Shown here piece by piece: positions 59,712 through 64,000 of a DNA stretch of 64,000 bases (positions within the stretch are counted from its first letter, which is position 1; the number at the start of each line of letters is the position of its first letter). This stretch comes from Budorcas taxicolor. Its lineage: Eukaryota; Chordata; Mammalia; Artiodactyla; Bovidae. Where the stretch lies: positions 4,650,001-4,714,000 of the forward strand of contig NC_068920.1 in assembly GCF_023091745.1 (NCBI RefSeq), given 5' to 3'. The notes under the pieces are model-generated. The model was not told the DNA's origin. It worked only from the letters and a program-made list of their open reading frames with translations, and made no database searches. A program made the position numbers and the translations under genes.

Positions 59712-61116
59712 CAATCCCTGCTTGGGCCGAGCCGAGTGTGCCTCCAGGACGGGAGAGCTCCAGCTCTGCTGAGAGGCCGGATCTAGTCAAGTGCCTTGCG
59801 CGAGGCTGCTCTGCCCTGGGCGAGACTTGCCCAGGCTTGCCTCGCTGCTAGGCTTGCTGCCCGGGAAGGAGCAGGCTGTGCGATGCTGGGAGAGGCCACT
59901 GGCGCCTTCCTGGCCTCAGCTCCACTCCTGCCTTGCCTTTGCATCTAGGCGCCGGGCGTCCTTGGGGAAGGCTTAGGAGCCGGGGGCTTGCACACTGCCA
60001 AGCCCTCCAGCAGTGAGGCCTCTCGTAGAGGGGAGGGCAGGGCAAGTGCAGGTCTCCTCCGGCGGGTGCTTGGCCGCCCAGACTCAGCGCCGCACGGAGA
60101 GCACAAGGCTCCCAGGTCCCCTGGCTGTGCTCTGCAGCCCCACACACCCGGAGGCTGACTCCGTGGGCGCCCAGAAGGTGACTGACAGACGTCATGTCCC
60201 TAGCGCTCTGCTCCCCAGCAGAGACGTGTGCAGGTGGTGGGGCCTGCCCCTGCGTGTCTGGGCTCCCGCCGGCAGCCCCAGCTCCAGGGAAGCAGCCCCT
60301 GAGCCAAGACCTGTAGGGGGCGCGGGGCGCCCCCGCCTGGAAGCCTAGTGCACAGCATGCGGGAAGCGAGCCTCCTCCGGAGAAGAGGAGTCAGCCCAGC
60401 TGCGTGCGTCTGCAATCACTCCTTGGGCGGAGCCCATTGATCCTCCAGTACGGCAGAGCTCCAGCTCTGCTCAGAGGCCCGATCTGGCAGAGTTGCTGGC
60501 GTGAGGCTGCTCTGCCTTGGGCGAGCCTTGCCCAGACTTGCCTCGCTGCTAGGCTTCCTGCCCGGGAAGGAGCAGGCTGCGCGAGACAGGCAGACGCTCC
60601 TGGCGCCTTCCTGGCCTCAGTTCCACTCCTGCCTTGCCTTTGCACCTAGTCCCCAGGCGTCCTTGCGGAGGGCTTAGGGGCCGGTGGGTTGCCCGCTGCC
60701 AAGCCCTCCAGCCGTGAGAGCTCTGTCATAGGGAAGGGAATGGCAAGTGCAGGGCTCCTGCAGCGGTCGCTTGGCCGCCCAGGCTCAGCACAGCACGGAG
60801 AGCACCAGGCTTCCCAGGGCCCCGGGCTGTGGTCTGCAGCCCCACACACCCGGAGGCTGACTCCGTGAGCGCCCAGAAGGTGCGTGACAGACGTCATTTC
60901 CCTAGTGCTCTCCCCACCAGCAGAGACGTGTGCAGGTGGTTGGGGCCTGCCCCTGCGTGTCTGGGCTGCCGCCCACAGCCTCCGCTCAGGGGAAGCAGCC
61001 CCTGTGCCAAGACCTGCAGGAGGCGCGGGGCGTCCCTGCCTGGAAGCCAAGTGCACAGTCCGCTTGGAAGCGAGCCTCCTTGGGAAGAGTCGAGGGAGCC
61101 AAGCCGCGTGCAGCTG
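59712..61116. repeat. Dimer 44, class Y
   Basis: Copy of dimer 36: ctgctgagag, ggagggcaggg/gtctcc, gcgtgac, accagcag. Confidence 0.95.
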
Positions 61117-62521
61117 CAATCCCTGCTTGGGCCGAGCCGAGTGTGCCTCCAGGACGGCAGAGCTCCAGCTCTGCTCAGAGGCCGGATCTAGTCAAGTGCC
61201 TTGCGCGAGGCTGCTCTGCCCTGGGCGAGACTTGCCCAGGCTTGCCTCGCTGCTAGGCTTGCTGCCCGGGAAGGAGCAGGCTGTGCGATGCTGGGAGAGG
61301 CCACTGGCGCCTTCCTGGCCTCAGCTCCACTCCTGCCTTGCCTTTGCATCTAGGCGCCGGGCGTCCTTGGGGAAGGCTTAGGAGCCGGGGGCTTGCACAC
61401 TGCCAAGCCCTCCAGCAGTGAGGCCTCTCGTAGAGGGGAGGGCAGGGCAAGTGCAGGTCTCCTCCGGCGGGTGCTTGGCCGCCCAGACTCAGCGCCGCAC
61501 GGAGAGCACAAGGCTCCCAGGTCCCCTGGCTGTGCTCTGCAGCCCCACACACCCGGAGGCTGACTCCGTGGGCGCCCAGAAGGTGACTGACAGACGTCAT
61601 GTCCCTAGCGCTCTGCTCCCCAGCAGAGACGTGTGCAGGTGGTGGGGCCTGCCCCTGCGTGTCTGGGCTCCCGCCGGCAGCCCCAGCTCCAGGGAAGCAG
61701 CCCCTGAGCCAAGACCTGTAGGGGGCGCGGGGCGCCCCCGCCTGGAAGCCTAGTGCACAGCATGCGGGAAGCGAGCCTCCTCCGGAGAAGAGGAGTCAGC
61801 CCAGCTGCGTGCGTCTGCAATCACTCCTTGGGCGGAGCCCATTGATCCTCCAGTACGGCAGAGCTCCAGCTCTGCTCAGAGGCCCGATCTGGCAGAGTTG
61901 CTGGCGTGAGGCTGCTCTGCCTTGGGCGAGCCTTGCCCAGACTTGCCTCGCTGCTAGGCTTCCTGCCCGGGAAGGAGCAGGCTGCGCGAGACAGGCAGAC
62001 GCTCCTGGCGCCTTCCTGGCCTCAGTTCCACTCCTGCCTTGCCTTTGCACCTAGTCCCCAGGCGTCCTTGCGGAGGGCTTAGGGGCCGGTGGGTTGCCCG
62101 CTGCCAAGCCCTCCAGCCGTGAGAGCTCTGTCATAGGGAAGGGAATGGCAAGTGCAGGGCTCCTGCAGCGGTCGCTTGGCCGCCCAGGCTCAGCACAGCA
62201 CGGAGAGCACCAGGCTTCCCAGGGCCCCGGGCTGTGGTCTGCAGCCCCACACACCCGGAGGCTGACTCCGTGAGCGCCCAGAAGGTGCGTGACAGACGTC
62301 ATTTCCCTAGTGCTCTCCCCACCAGCAGAGACGTGTGCAGGTGGTTGGGGCCTGCCCCTGCGTGTCTGGGCTGCCGCCCACAGCCTCCGCTCAGGGGAAG
62401 CAGCCCCTGTGCCAAGACCTGCAGGAGGCGCGGGGCGTCCCTGCCTGGAAGCCAAGTGCACAGTCCGCTTGGAAGCGAGCCTCCTTGGGAAGAGTCGAGG
62501 GAGCCAAGCCGCGTGCAGCTG
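61117..62521. repeat. Dimer 45, class Y
   Basis: Same marker set as dimers 37 and 38, without gatacagg. Confidence 0.95.
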
Positions 62522-63926
62522 CAATCCCTGCTTGGGCCGAGCCGAGTGTGCCTCCAGGACGGCAGAGCTCCAGCTCTGCTCAGAGGCCGGATCTAGTCAA
62601 GTGCCTTGCGCGAGGCTGCTCTGCCCTGGGCGAGACTTGCCCAGGCTTGCCTCGCTGCTAGGCTTGCTGCCCGGGAAGGAGCAGGCTGTGCGATGCTGGG
62701 AGAGGCCACTGGCGCCTTCCTGGCCTCAGCTCCACTCCTGCCTTGCCTTTGCATCTAGGCGCCGGGCGTCCTTGGGGAAGGCTTAGGAGCCGGGGGCTTG
62801 CACACTGCCAAGCCCTCCAGCAGTGAGGCCTCTCGTAGAGGGGAGGGCAGGGCAAGTGCAGGTCTCCTCCGGCGGGTGCTTGGCCGCCCAGACTCAGCGC
62901 CGCACGGAGAGCACAAGGCTCCCAGGTCCCCTGGCTGTGCTCTGCAGCCCCACACACCCGGAGGCTGACTCCGTGGGCGCCCAGAAGGTGACTGACAGAC
63001 GTCATGTCCCTAGCGCTCTGCTCCCCAGCAGAGACGTGTGCAGGTGGTGGGGCCTGCCCCTGCGTGTCTGGGCTCCCGCCGGCAGCCCCAGCTCCAGGGA
63101 AGCAGCCCCTGAGCCAAGACCTGTAGGGGGCGCGGGGCGCCCCCGCCTGGAAGCCTAGTGCACAGCATGCGGGAAGCGAGCCTCCTCCGGAGAAGAGGAG
63201 TCAGCCCAGCTGCGTGCGTCTGCAATCACTCCTTGGGCGGAGCCCATTGATCCTCCAGTACGGCAGAGCTCCAGCTCTGCTCAGAGGCCCGATCTGGCAG
63301 AGTTGCTGGCGTGAGGCTGCTCTGCCTTGGGCGAGCCTTGCCCAGACTTGCCTCGCTGCTAGGCTTCCTGCCCGGGAAGGAGCAGGCTGCGCGAGACAGG
63401 CAGACGCTCCTGGCGCCTTCCTGGCCTCAGTTCCACTCCTGCCTTGCCTTTGCACCTAGTCCCCAGGCGTCCTTGCGGAGGGCTTAGGGGCCGGTGGGTT
63501 GCACGCTGCCAAGCCCTCCAGCCGTGAGAGCTCTGTCATAGGGAAGGGAATGGCAAGTGCAGGGCTCCTGCAGCGGTCGCTTGGCCGCCCAGGCTCAGCA
63601 CAGCACGGAGAGCACCAGGCTTCCCAGGGCCCCGGGCTGTGGTCTGCAGCCCCACACACCCGGAGGCTGACTCCGTGAGCGCCCAGAAGGTGCGTGACAG
63701 ACGTCATTTCCCTAGTGCTCTCCCCACCAGCAGAGACGTGTGCAGGTGGTTGGGGCCTGCCCCTGCGTGTCTGGGCTGCCGCCCACAGCCTCCGCTCAGG
63801 GGAAGCAGCCCCTGTGCCAAGACCTGCAGGAGGCGCGGGGCGTCCCTGCCTGGAAGCCAAGTGCACAGTCCGCTTGGAAGCGAGCCTCCTTGGGAAGAGT
63901 CGAGGGAGCCAAGCCGCGTGCAGCTG
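62522..63926. repeat. Dimer 46, class Y
   Basis: As dimer 38, but the B half has ggtgggttgcacgctg near 63493, as in dimer 39. Confidence 0.94.
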
Positions 63927-64000
63927 CAATCCCTGCTTGGGCCGAGCCGAGTGTGCCTCCAGGACGGCAGAGCTCCAGCTCTGCTCAGAGGCCGGATCTA
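63927..64000. repeat. Dimer 47, partial A monomer
   Basis: The first 74 bases of monomer A, with acggcagagct and ctgctcagag; cut off by the window end. Confidence 0.97.

Larger units (their letters stand above)
58307..63926. repeat. Four-dimer block, copy 2
   Basis: Dimers 43-46, offset 10,538 bp from copy 1, i.e. seven and a half dimers, because the hybrid monomer lies between the copies. Confidence 0.88.
1..64000. repeat. Tandem satellite array, 1405-bp dimeric higher-order repeat
   Basis: The same sequence recurs every 1405 bases in the same orientation across the window. The landmark caatccctgc opens each dimer at 1, 1406, 2811 and so on to 63927. There are 45 complete dimers, one lone hybrid monomer and a partial copy at the right end. 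Dimers of the same class look at least 99% alike, and different classes about 98%. There is no inversion, no unrelated insertion and no mobile element. G+C is about two-thirds. Length and GC resemble ruminant satellite II, but this is inference without alignment; a GC-rich macrosatellite of another mammal is the main alternative. Because 1405 is not a multiple of three, no reading frame continues from one repeat to the next. Confidence 0.98.

Noticed and set aside
1..64000. CRISPR array
   Set aside because: Repeat units are 1405 bp with no short repeat/spacer alternation.
1..64000. Ribosomal RNA or tRNA gene cluster, or Pol III promoter
   Set aside because: No recognisable rRNA segment, tRNA cloverleaf, or A/B box such as GGTTCGANTCC seen in either monomer.
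1..64000. Transposon, LTR or SINE insertion inside the array
   Set aside because: Dimer spacing is 1405 everywhere except two 1-base deletions and the hybrid monomer, leaving no room for an insert; no poly(A) or target-site duplication seen.

Overview
The whole 64 kb window is one uninterrupted, head-to-tail tandem satellite array. I find no supportable protein gene, RNA gene, transposon, CRISPR array or unique spacer. The array enters at base 1 and is still running at base 64000, so both edges lie outside. By hand count the first 180 bases are about 66% G+C, and the first repeat holds roughly 75 CpG dinucleotides. The composition, the lack of genes and the megasatellite structure point to a eukaryotic, most likely mammalian, centromeric or pericentromeric (or macrosatellite) block. 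The monomer length (about 700 bp) and high GC resemble the GC-rich satellite II class of ruminants (goat, cattle 1.723, deer). That assignment rests on size and composition, not on alignment.

Structure: the repeat is a dimer of 1405 bp made of two diverged monomers, A (701 bp) and B (704 bp). Over the first 120 aligned bases they differ at 19 positions, about 84% identity. I counted 45 complete dimers, one single hybrid A/B monomer (57604-58306) and a 74-base start of a further A monomer. Two dimers carry a 1-base deletion (near 31241 and 37299); all other dimers are 1405 bp.

Dimers fall into two variant classes, called X and Y here, about 2% different and defined by co-inherited markers. 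X, A half: ggtggcttgc, ccactctccc, gtgcctgac, taggaggcg, ctcctcggga. X, B half: agtgagcctcc, ctcggccc, agaagctcc, ccctggctg. Y, A half: gggggcttgc, ccacacaccc, gtgactgac, tagggggcg, ctcctccgga. Y, B half: attgatcctcc, ctctgcct, agacgctcc, cccgggctg. Several dimers are X/Y mosaics. Longer-range duplication is visible: dimers 1-6 recur as 11-16 (offset 14,050), 6-7 as 8-9 and 17-18 as 19-20 (offset 2,810), and 35-38 as 43-46 (offset 10,538).

Each monomer carries conserved small elements: a perfect 8-bp-arm hairpin, an octamer one base from the cAMP-response element, and a sequence close to the CTCF core (best in the A monomer of Y dimers). The main biological interest is the evolutionary record of unequal exchange and gene conversion, the hybrid monomer whose breakpoint lies beside a hairpin, and the possible periodic CTCF-like sites.
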